DNA from: Zoogloeaceae bacterium
Lineage (GTDB): Bacteria; Pseudomonadota; Gammaproteobacteria; Burkholderiales; Rhodocyclaceae
Length of the DNA: 8,453 bases
Assembly: GCA_031282665.1 (NCBI GenBank)
Contig: JAITDH010000020.1
Location: 1-8,453, forward strand
Reading direction: 5' to 3'
This document shows, piece after piece, positions 1-5,281 of the stretch. Each line of letters begins with the position of its first letter. Position 1 is the first letter of the stretch. A model generated the notes under the pieces. That model was given only the letters and a program-made list of their open reading frames with translations. It was not told the origin of the DNA and ran no database searches. A program made the translations under genes and the position numbers.

Positions 1-330
1 AATGGTTTCCGTAACGAACGGAAGCGAAAGGAAAATGGGCGCGAGCAAAGCCAGGATCGCGGCGATCCGATGTCCGCGCGAAATACCCCACAGGCAGGCG
101 AACAGGAACATGAGGAGCGGAAGCGAGTAGATAAACACGATGAACGGCAGCAAATGGCCAAGCTCGTGACCGGACGGAACCAGGAAGTTCGCCAGATTCA
201 AGAACACGAGCAACACCATGAATCTCGCCAGGAAACGCAAGGCCCGCAACCCCCTCTTCATCCTGGCGGGCATGGGTGGCAGTACGGAAAGTGCGGGTGG
301 TGTAGAAGATGTGGGAAGATCGGCGGACAT
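1..330 (-). CDS. Membrane protein of unknown family, tandem paralog A (partial, C-terminus outside window)
   Basis: This frame is open from an ATG at 330 through 110 codons to position 1, where the window cuts it. It is a paralog of the next gene upstream (347-1108): the two share a run reading ACLWGISRGHR and similar hydrophobic stretches on both sides. Residues about 28-50, 58-82 and 89-107 look like membrane helices, after a Pro/Ala-rich N-terminus of about 24 residues. The ATG lies 16 bases after the stop of paralog B and has a modest purine-rich stretch (GGGAAAAG) before it, so the two genes probably form one leftward transcript. I do not recognise the family. The missing part, judged from B, would hold a fourth helix and a charged cytoplasmic tail. 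Confidence 0.75.
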   Translation of the reverse strand, partial: MSADLPTSSTPPALSVLPPMPARMKRGLRALRFLARFMVLLVFLNLANFLVPSGHELGHLLPFIVFIYSLPLLMFLFACLWGISRGHRIAAILALLAPIFLSLPFVTETI

Positions 331-346
331 TGGCTTTTCCCAAGCG

Positions 347-1108
347 TCAGGAATAGGCCGCGGCAGTCCGGCCCTGCGCGCGCAGGATTGCGTTTTTCTC
401 CTCGCGCGCCCTTTCCACCCAATCGCAGACGGCGGGCGCTTCGTCCTGCCCGTAACGCCGTTCGATGTCGTCATAACTGGCGATGACGCTCTCGATGGGA
501 ATGCCCTCCCGCTGGCGCAGGACGGCGACCGCCTCGAACAGCGCCCTCGCCTCCTCCGCATGCAACCGCGCTCGGCGGTGCCGCTGTCGTGCGCGCCATT
601 TCCCGAAGCATTTTTCGGAACATGCCTTGCGGCATTCGTTGAAAAGGGAAAGAACGCGGGGAAAGGGATTCGCCGCGCCGAAGGCCAGCGGCCAGGCAGC
701 CACCAGCACCGCCAGCATGAAGAGCCGAAAAAGGATGATGAACCAGAGGAACCAGGCATCCGCCTCATGGCTGTCGTCCATGAGCGTCATGCTGCCAATG
801 GCGATGACCTCCGTAACGAGCGGCAGGGAAAGAAAGACGGGCACGAACAGCACCAGGATCGCCGCGACCCGATGCCCGCGCGAAATCCCCCACAGGCAGG
901 CGAGCATGAACGCCAGCAGGGGAACCGCGCCAACCATCACGAGAAACGGAAAAAGCGCCGCGAGACGGACGGCATCCTGGAAGCCGGCAAAATTCAGGAG
1001 CGCAAGCATCGCGACGAGTCCCGTCAGGAGCAACAAGGCACACAACCCCACCTTCATCCTGGCGGACATGAGATGGGTCGCAGGCAGGGGAGCAAGCGCG
1101 GGAGGCAT
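347..1108 (-). CDS. Membrane protein of unknown family, tandem paralog B (four predicted helices plus charged tail)
   Basis: This 253-residue protein is counted from the ATG at 1108. Four hydrophobic segments lie near residues 20-42, 50-74, 81-107 and 118-144. A strongly charged tail of about 100 residues follows; it is rich in Arg, Glu and Ala, contains cysteines, and is likely helical. No enzymatic motif is visible and I do not recognise the family. Start choice: a TTG at 1120 is in frame, but the ATG at 1108 fits better. The motif TGACGCTTG sits 9 bases before it and 10 bases before the ATG of paralog A, and both N-termini then contain PPAL. Neither candidate has a strong Shine-Dalgarno. 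An ATG at 1069 would remove the Pro/Ala-rich lead. The gene diverges from rppH and precedes A by 16 bases. Confidence 0.75.
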   Translation of the reverse strand: MPPALAPLPATHLMSARMKVGLCALLLLTGLVAMLALLNFAGFQDAVRLAALFPFLVMVGAVPLLAFMLACLWGISRGHRVAAILVLFVPVFLSLPLVTEVIAIGSMTLMDDSHEADAWFLWFIILFRLFMLAVLVAAWPLAFGAANPFPRVLSLFNECRKACSEKCFGKWRARQRHRRARLHAEEARALFEAVAVLRQREGIPIESVIASYDDIERRYGQDEAPAVCDWVERAREEKNAILRAQGRTAAAYS

Positions 1109-1123
1109 CGGATTATTCAAGCG

Positions 1124-1309
1124 TCAAATGCCGGATTCTAGCACCCTCCGACGATCGGCATACGGACCCACAAAATTACGCTTGCACTCTCCAAACTCCC
1201 GCGCTACATGGTTCGCTCTCTTGCCCTTCATGTACCTCACTACCCGCGATACCGCGTACTTCGGAGGTATCGACAACAGCATATGAACATGCTCTGCCAT
1301 CAGATGCAA
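1124..1309 (-). pseudogene. IS200/IS605-type transposase (TnpA, Y1/HUH family) internal fragment
   Basis: The minus strand encodes a short stretch resembling the middle of IS200-type TnpA. It has HLMAEHVHM, which carries the HUH metal-binding motif (HVH), then a segment like the family's SIPPKY...V..Y.KGK, and then KRNFVG, which in full enzymes is followed by an F-W-A-R-G-Y-type block. Similarity stops at about 1166. The roughly 50-60 N-terminal residues and the C-terminal part with the catalytic tyrosine are absent. An in-frame stop lies at about 1322-1324 upstream, and only a TTG could serve as start. It is therefore a dead remnant of a single-strand transposon, not a gene. Its decayed end abuts the promoter region of the minus-strand membrane genes. 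Confidence 0.75.
1135..1143 (-). promoter_or_regulatory. Possible extended -10 promoter for the tandem membrane genes
   Basis: Read on the minus strand, TGCTAGAAT matches an extended -10 element (TGn plus a TATAAT-like hexamer). It would place transcription start near 1128, about 20 bases before the ATG at 1108. The hexamer 17 bases upstream (GTATGC) is a poor -35, so the call rests on the extended -10 alone. Confidence 0.25.
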
Positions 1310-1335
1310 TTCCCTTAAATGTCAAACTTTTACTG

Positions 1336-1368
1336 TCTCCCCGGCAGAGTCGGGAGATTTCCCTTTTT
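1336..1368 (+). terminator. Terminator-like hairpin upstream of rppH
   Basis: TCTCCC at 1336-1341 pairs with GGGAGA at 1352-1357 around a 10-base loop, and a pyrimidine-rich TTTCCCTTTTT tract follows. On the plus strand this resembles a weak intrinsic terminator. No plus-strand gene ends just before it. It may be a leftover of the mobile element, or it may block or attenuate read-through into rppH. The stem is only 6 bp and the T tract is interrupted. Confidence 0.3.
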
Positions 1369-1456
1369 ATTAACTGTAACCCCCGCCACCCCTGTTCCCT
1401 AATCCATTGTGTTTGTGGCAGAATGGCAAGCGACTCAATATTCTCAAGGTATTACC

Positions 1457-1993
1457 ATGCTCGACCGGGAAGGTTTTCGCCCGAATGTCGGCATCATTCT
1501 ATGCAACGCCAAAAACGAGGTCTTCTGGGGTAAACGGATTCGCGAACATTCCTGGCAGTTTCCGCAGGGTGGCATCAAGAACGGGGAAACCCCGGAAGAT
1601 GCCATGTATCGTGAACTGCACGAGGAAGTCGGCTTGAAGCCCGAGCACGTCGCCATCCTCGGCAGGACCAAGGGCTGGTTGCGTTATGAGGTGCCGACCC
1701 AGTGGATCAAGCGCGAATGGCGCGGTTCCTACCGTGGACAAAAGCAGATCTGGTTCCTGCTGCGTCTCATCGGACGTGACAACGACATATCCCTGCGCGC
1801 CAGTTCCCATCCGGAGTTCGACGCCTGGCGCTGGCACGATTACTGGGTGCCGCTGGATACGGTCATCGAATTCAAGCGCAATGTCTATTTGCAGGCCTTG
1901 AACGAGCTTTCGCATTTCATCGGCATCCGGCAAAAGGGCAAGGCGGAACAGACGCAGGCGCCACGGAAAAAAACGGAAGACGCGCTTTCATGA
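1457..1993 (+). CDS. rppH: RNA pyrophosphohydrolase RppH (Nudix hydrolase)
   Basis: RppH removes pyrophosphate from the 5' triphosphate end of RNAs in the cytoplasm, leaving a monophosphate that speeds RNase E-dependent decay; it can also act on dinucleoside polyphosphates. The protein has 178 residues, close to the 176 of E. coli RppH. It opens with the typical [17 protein letters not shown] and has WQFPQGG just before the Nudix box. The box (G-x5-E-x7-R-E-L-x-E-E-x-G-L) spans residues 38-60, with metal-binding glutamates at E53, E56 and E57. The Gln/Arg/Lys-rich C-terminal tail is less conserved. I chose the ATG at 1457 because AAGG lies 7 bases upstream and the family N-terminus starts here; a GTG at 1409 would add 16 unrelated residues. 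It heads a compact operon, and its stop overlaps the next start (ATGA). No convincing sigma-70 promoter was found. Confidence 0.95.
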   Translation: MLDREGFRPNVGIILCNAKNEVFWGKRIREHSWQFPQGGIKNGETPEDAMYRELHEEVGLKPEHVAILGRTKGWLRYEVPTQWIKREWRGSYRGQKQIWFLLRLIGRDNDISLRASSHPEFDAWRWHDYWVPLDTVIEFKRNVYLQALNELSHFIGIRQKGKAEQTQAPRKKTEDALS

Positions 1994-2547
1994 AACCGCG
2001 TTTTTCTCCTTTTTCCCTGACCGTTTTCCTGGCTGTTTTCCTGTTCGCCTGCGCGTCCGCCCGCGCCGAGGACATCTTCACCAAGAACTCGCAGAAAACC
2101 TATACGACGGACGAGGCCGAGGCCAATGCCTGGAAGGAAAACGCCGTCGAGCTTCCTCCCTATCCGCAGGACGCGGATTTCTACAGCTTCTATGTCAGCC
2201 CGAGCGCGACCAACCGTTTCTATGTCGATACCGCGCATATCGTCCTGGGCAGCGACGGCGTGGCGCGTTATACGCTCCTCATCATCAGCCCCGCCGGCAT
2301 CCGGAACGTCAGCCACGAGGGAATGCGCTGCGAAACCCGCGAGCGGCGCACCTACGCCCTGGGCCGCCCGAACGGCGAATGGTCGCCCGCCCGCGGCGCG
2401 CGCTGGGTGCCCGTGCGCGAGGCGACGACCAATCGCCACCACGCGGCGCTGTTCCAGGAATTTTTCTGTCCCAACAGCATCATCGCTCCCCGCCTGGAGG
2501 AAGTCGTCCGCGCCATCCGGAAGGATGGGGAACCGCTGGCGCGCTGA
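1990..2547 (+). CDS. CNP1-like family exported protein
   Basis: This 185-residue protein belongs, from memory of its sequence pattern, to the CNP1-like family (Pfam CNP1), known mainly from betaproteobacteria and without a defined function. Residues 1-26 form a signal peptide: KPR, a hydrophobic core, then ASARA before E27. A cysteine at 21 (LFAC) is a poor lipobox, so cleavage by signal peptidase I is more likely than lipidation. The mature part has the family-like features WKE...LPPYP, FYVD, and two cysteines, C114 and C160, that could form a periplasmic disulfide. The start overlaps the rppH stop by 4 bases, so translation is probably coupled; GGAAG lies about 10 bases upstream. CNP1-like proteins are often found beside rppH in related bacteria (recalled, not checked here). 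Confidence 0.85.
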   Translation: MKPRFSPFSLTVFLAVFLFACASARAEDIFTKNSQKTYTTDEAEANAWKENAVELPPYPQDADFYSFYVSPSATNRFYVDTAHIVLGSDGVARYTLLIISPAGIRNVSHEGMRCETRERRTYALGRPNGEWSPARGARWVPVREATTNRHHAALFQEFFCPNSIIAPRLEEVVRAIRKDGEPLAR

Positions 2548-2574
2548 ATCCGCCTTTCCCGCATTGGATATATC

Positions 2575-3252
2575 ATGGAACTTGCCGCTTGGTTTTTCGA
2601 CCTGATCCTGCATCTGGATCAACATCTGGACGTCCTGACCAGGGAGTACGACGTCTGGATATACCTGATCCTCTTTGCCATCGTCTTCTCGGAAACCGGC
2701 TTCGTGGTCACGCCCTTCCTGCCGGGCGATTCCCTCCTCTTCGTCGCCGGCGCGCTGGCGGTGAGCGCCGCGGGGGAAAGCGCGGCGGGCATGAATATCT
2801 GGGTGCTGACGATCACCCTCTCGGCGGCCGCCATCCTGGGCAATACGCTGAATTACCATATCGGGCGCTTCATCGGGCCGAAGGTATTCCAATGGGAAAA
2901 TTCCCGCTTCTTCAACCGCTCGGCGCTCGTGAAGACGCAGGAGTTCTACGCGCGGCATGGCGGGAAAACCCTGGTCATCTCCCGTTTCCTGCCGCTCTTT
3001 CGCACCTTCGCGCCCTTCGTCGCGGGCGTCGGCGCGATGCCTTACGGGCGTTTCGCCCTCTTCAACGCCTGCGGCGCGATTGCCTGGGTGTTTTCCCTGT
3101 GCTTCGCGGGCTACTGGTTCGGCAACCTGCCCTGGGTGCGCCGGAATTTTTCCCTCCTGATCCTCGTCATCATCGCCTTCTCGCTCCTGCCGATCCTCTT
3201 CGCGTGGGTCAGGGCGCGCATCCGGCAAAGAAAATCATGCGAGGCGACGTAG
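2575..3252 (+). CDS. DedA family inner-membrane protein (YqjA/YghB-like)
   Basis: DedA (VTT/SNARE-associated) proteins are inner-membrane proteins linked to membrane potential, envelope integrity and drug resistance; some members flip undecaprenyl phosphate. This one has 225 residues, against 220 for E. coli YqjA. It carries the hallmark E40...FLPGDSLLF with D52, the counterparts of YqjA E39 and D51. It also has ISRFLPLFRTFAPFVAG, with arginines R137 and R143 at the same 6-residue spacing as YqjA R130 and R136. All four functionally important charged residues are therefore kept. Hydrophobic segments lie near residues 28-47, 52-66, 78-98, 148-170 and 180-205. The start at 2575 gives the family-like N-terminus, with a weak GGA upstream. 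It follows the CNP1-like gene by 27 bases, and its 3' end overlaps the next gene by 16 bases. The specific substrate cannot be told. Confidence 0.9.
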   Translation: MELAAWFFDLILHLDQHLDVLTREYDVWIYLILFAIVFSETGFVVTPFLPGDSLLFVAGALAVSAAGESAAGMNIWVLTITLSAAAILGNTLNYHIGRFIGPKVFQWENSRFFNRSALVKTQEFYARHGGKTLVISRFLPLFRTFAPFVAGVGAMPYGRFALFNACGAIAWVFSLCFAGYWFGNLPWVRRNFSLLILVIIAFSLLPILFAWVRARIRQRKSCEAT

Positions 3253-3977
3253 ATTCCTCCCGGCGGCATATCCTTTCCGCCTTCTGCGCCCTTGCCCTGC
3301 TTCCCCTCCTTCCGGGTTGCGCGACCCAGCGCAATGCCAAGGGAGAAGAGGAAACCCGCTTCGACCCGAAATATCTCGCCAAGACGGAGATCGACCGGGT
3401 GCTCGACACCAGCCTGGAACAGGTGAGGGAAACGCTTTTCCTCCTCGCGGAAAAGTTCTACCGGCGCAATCCCCGCGAATGGCGAAAGGCGGGCTTCGGC
3501 GATCTGGAAAGCGCGCTGGCGGCGTTGCGGGGCTTCCGGGAAAAGGCGCCGCGCGAAATCGGGGAAAGGAAGGAAGGCCCGGCGGCCTTGCAGGCGTTCG
3601 CGCCGGATTATCCGGGCGACCGGGTGGCGGCCCTGATGTATGGCCTCCTGACCATGATGGACGCCGCTTTCGAATACAAGGACGAGTTTTTCATGCTGGA
3701 TTCCCTGAACGCGCAGAAACTCTACAACTGCGCACGCAACATGGAAATCGCCATGTGGAAGCTCGCTTCCTCGCGCGACGCTGCCGGGCAGCCCCTGCTC
3801 CTTGCCAATGAACTGGGCGAGACGCGCAATCTTTCCTTCGAGCGGGAATTCGGCAGGATCACCGGCGTCCTGGATCTCCTCGCCCGCATCGTCGCCGATC
3901 GCAGCGGGCGGACCATCACCCGCGTCACGCAATCCCTGGCAACTTCCTTTTTCCTTCCCGTGGGCATGTTGAAATGA
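3237..3977 (+). CDS. Predicted lipoprotein of unknown function
   Basis: This 246-residue protein starts inside the dedA 3' end, in another frame, with a 16-base overlap. Its N-terminus (RR, hydrophobic core, LLPGC) is a lipoprotein signal with the lipid-bearing cysteine at residue 28, so the mature part is probably anchored in the envelope. Residues 29-36 (ATQRNAKG) do not carry an Asp at +2, which favours the outer membrane. The rest looks mostly helical and charged, with no enzymatic motif or repeat that I recognise and no further membrane segment. The only upstream ATG in frame is this one; the purine-rich AAAGAAAA before it is a weak ribosome binding site, consistent with coupling to dedA. 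The stop overlaps the purN start by 4 bases (ATGA). Placement between dedA and purN is clear, but the function is unknown. Confidence 0.85.
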   Translation: MRGDVDSSRRHILSAFCALALLPLLPGCATQRNAKGEEETRFDPKYLAKTEIDRVLDTSLEQVRETLFLLAEKFYRRNPREWRKAGFGDLESALAALRGFREKAPREIGERKEGPAALQAFAPDYPGDRVAALMYGLLTMMDAAFEYKDEFFMLDSLNAQKLYNCARNMEIAMWKLASSRDAAGQPLLLANELGETRNLSFEREFGRITGVLDLLARIVADRSGRTITRVTQSLATSFFLPVGMLK

Positions 3978-4630
3978 AGCGCATCGTCATCCTGATTTCC
4001 GGCCGTGGCAGCAATATGGAAAGCCTCATCGAAGCCGCCCGGCAGAACCGGCTCGGCGAGGCGCGCATCGCCGCCGTCCTCGCCAACAGGGCCGACGCCA
4101 GGGGCCTCGCCATCGCCGCGGCGGCTGGCTTGCCGACCGGTGTCGTCGAGCATCGCGCCCATCCCGACCGGGAAAGTTTCGATGCCGCGCTCGCCGCCGC
4201 CATCGACGCCCATTCCCCCGATCTCGTCGTGCTGGCGGGCTTCATGCGCATCCTGACGGAAGGCTTCGTCCGCCATTACGCCGGACGGCTGCTGAACATC
4301 CACCCTTCCCTCCTGCCCGTCTTCCCCGGCCTCGACACCCACCGCCGCGCCCTGGCCGAAGGCGTCCGCCTGCATGGCTGCACGGTGCATTTCGTCACCC
4401 CCGACCTCGACCACGGCCCCATCATCGTCCAGGCCGCCGTGCCCGTCCTCGACGACGACGACGAAGAACGCCTGGCCGCCAGGGTGCTGGCGCAGGAACA
4501 CCGGATCTATCCCCTGGCCGTGCGCTGGTTCGTCGAAGGGCGCCTGGAACTGGCGGGAAACCGGGTGCGGGTGCGGTTGTCCGCCGGAGCGCGGGAAGCA
4601 GCCTTGATCGCGCCCTGCGCGGTGGAATGA
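3974..4630 (+). CDS. purN: Phosphoribosylglycinamide formyltransferase PurN
   Basis: PurN transfers the formyl group of 10-formyltetrahydrofolate to GAR, giving FGAR in step three of purine biosynthesis in the cytoplasm. The protein has 218 residues, against 212 in E. coli. GRGSN at 10-14 is the phosphate-binding loop. The catalytic set is complete: N108, H110 (in NIHPSLLP, 108-115) and D146 (in DLDHGPII), equivalent to E. coli N106, H108 and D144. LAGFMRIL at 87-94 is the conserved strand near the folate site. An acidic run of DDDDEE lies after residue 155. The start overlaps the lipoprotein stop by 4 bases, so it is likely translated by coupling. The unusually long C-terminal tail after the core is weakly conserved in the family. 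Direct repeat copy 1 begins on its stop codon. Confidence 0.96.
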   Translation: MKRIVILISGRGSNMESLIEAARQNRLGEARIAAVLANRADARGLAIAAAAGLPTGVVEHRAHPDRESFDAALAAAIDAHSPDLVVLAGFMRILTEGFVRHYAGRLLNIHPSLLPVFPGLDTHRRALAEGVRLHGCTVHFVTPDLDHGPIIVQAAVPVLDDDDEERLAARVLAQEHRIYPLAVRWFVEGRLELAGNRVRVRLSAGAREAALIAPCAVE

Positions 4631-4661
4631 CAGCCGGGAGCCACTGATGACTCCGATCGAA
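4628..4661 (+). repeat. Imperfect direct repeat, copy 1
   Basis: This 34-base stretch matches 4846-4879 at 29 of 34 positions. It begins on the purN stop codon and carries a Shine-Dalgarno (GGAG), an ATG at 4647 and the first five codons (MTPIE). Copy 2 is the real start region of the zinc-ribbon gene. The two copies lie 218 bases apart and flank the REP-like pair. Confidence 0.85.
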
Positions 4662-4702
4662 TTCTGCCATTCTCCGGAGCGAAGCGACGTGGCGATGGTT
4701 CA

Positions 4703-4836
4703 GCGTAGGTTGGATAAGCGCAGCGTAATCCGACATTCGTTCCTTACCGGCGCTTGCGCCGCTATTTTTGATTTGCGATGCTGCGCATCGTGGGGAACGA
4801 ATGTCGGATTACGCCTTCGGCTTATCCAACCTACGC
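4703..4836. repeat. Inverted pair of REP-like elements (REPIN-type)
   Basis: The left arm at 4703-4743 and the right arm at 4794-4836 are reverse complements, except for a short core (GCAG versus CGAAGG on the same strand). Each arm is itself an imperfect palindrome around GGATAAGC...CGTAATCC. The motif GTAGGTTGGATAAGC...GTAATCC is of the kind widely scattered between genes in proteobacterial genomes (recalled knowledge). The 50-base spacer holds two more hairpins: CGGCGC-TT-GCGCCG at 4748-4761 and CGATGC-TGC-GCATCG at 4776-4790. The whole could fold into a long cruciform or a strong RNA structure between purN and the next gene. No intact REP-associated transposase is in the window. Confidence 0.8.
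4748..4769 (+). terminator. Possible intrinsic terminator inside the REP pair spacer
   Basis: A perfect 6-bp GC-only stem (CGGCGC/GCGCCG) with a TT loop is followed by CTATTTTTG. On the plus strand this resembles a short Rho-independent terminator after purN. The long REP arms could compete with this fold, so it may act only partially. Confidence 0.35.
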
Positions 4837-4845
4837 CATCTGGAC

Positions 4846-4879
4846 TGACAGTCAGGAGCCGCTGATGACTTTGATCGAA
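4846..4879 (+). repeat. Imperfect direct repeat, copy 2 (start region of the zinc-ribbon gene)
   Basis: This is the second copy of the 34-base repeat at 4628-4661. Here it supplies the functional GGAG at 4855-4858, 6 bases before the ATG at 4865, and the codons MTLIE. The five differences include two in the third and fourth codons (CCG against TTG). Confidence 0.85.
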
Positions 4880-5269
4880 ATGTTGGTGTTCCTGTTTTTT
4901 GTAGGCGGCGGCGCATACGGAGGTATCTCGATTGCTGCCGCTCTCGGCGCTGGTGTTCTCGGCGTGGCAATAGGCGCGCTTTCCGGCGCATTCTTCCTGT
5001 TTGTTGTCCTCCCGTTAGGCTTTTATTGGCAAGACAAACACACGCCCGTTTGCGTTTGTGGCGCACAATTTTCCGACAACTCGCATGACTCAACCTATAC
5101 CTGCAACGCTTGCAACCAATCCTACCAGTTCATCAAGGGCGATTTGGTCAGCCTCATCTCACCAGATGGCACGCTCATTCCTTACATGCGCCGCGACTTT
5201 TGGTGTTACTGGCGGCCAGTTTCGACCTCACGCTCCAGTGAGACGCGCACTCCCGAGCTTCCACGATAA
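4865..5269 (+). CDS. Small membrane protein with a C-terminal zinc-ribbon-like motif, unknown function
   Basis: This 134-residue protein has two hydrophobic, Gly/Ala-rich membrane segments at about residues 5-27 and 30-54. A small soluble domain follows with four cysteines: C63-x-C65, 14 residues, then C80-x-x-C83. The pattern suggests a structural zinc ribbon. The tail after W116 is rich in Ser, Arg and Pro and probably disordered. I chose the ATG at 4865 because GGAG sits 6 bases upstream; an in-frame ATG at 4778 would read through the REP arm. Base composition is visibly more AT-rich than the neighbours, and the gene follows a repeat structure, so it may be acquired. It ends 12 bases before the DUF3108 gene. 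I do not recognise a named family. Confidence 0.7.
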   Translation: MTLIEMLVFLFFVGGGAYGGISIAAALGAGVLGVAIGALSGAFFLFVVLPLGFYWQDKHTPVCVCGAQFSDNSHDSTYTCNACNQSYQFIKGDLVSLISPDGTLIPYMRRDFWCYWRPVSTSRSSETRTPELPR

Positions 5270-5281
5270 ACCCGTGCCGCC

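Noticed and set aside
218..1141. Long plus-strand open frame of 307 codons opposite the membrane genes
   Set aside because: Its translation is low-complexity and rich in Arg, His, Gln and Glu, with no domain. The minus strand gives hydrophobic proteins conserved between two copies, so this is an antisense shadow of GC-rich coding DNA.
1124..1309. REP-associated tyrosine transposase (RAYT) that could mobilise the REP pair
   Set aside because: The surviving block (IPPKY, KGK, KRNFVG) resembles classical IS200 TnpA rather than RAYT, and the fragment is dead.
1409..1456. GTG start for rppH adding 16 residues
   Set aside because: The added residues are not part of the family N-terminus, and the ATG at 1457 has AAGG upstream and the conserved [12 protein letters not shown].
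1885..3228. Minus-strand open frame of 447 codons under rppH, the CNP1-like gene and dedA
   Set aside because: It crosses three recognised plus-strand genes and its product is Arg/Asp/Glu-rich with no family pattern; a typical GC-rich antisense frame.
2379..3236. In-frame extension upstream of the lipoprotein gene, giving a 532-residue protein
   Set aside because: The extension overlaps dedA in another frame and reads as Arg/Pro-rich noise. The ATG at 3237 starts a clean lipoprotein signal with a lipobox.
4703..4836. CRISPR array or full transposon
   Set aside because: There are only two inverted arms, not several direct repeats with spacers, and no transposase gene lies between them.
4778..4864. 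Earlier in-frame start for the zinc-ribbon gene, inside the REP pair
   Set aside because: It would translate one REP arm and lacks a good ribosome binding site, whereas the ATG at 4865 has GGAG at the right spacing.
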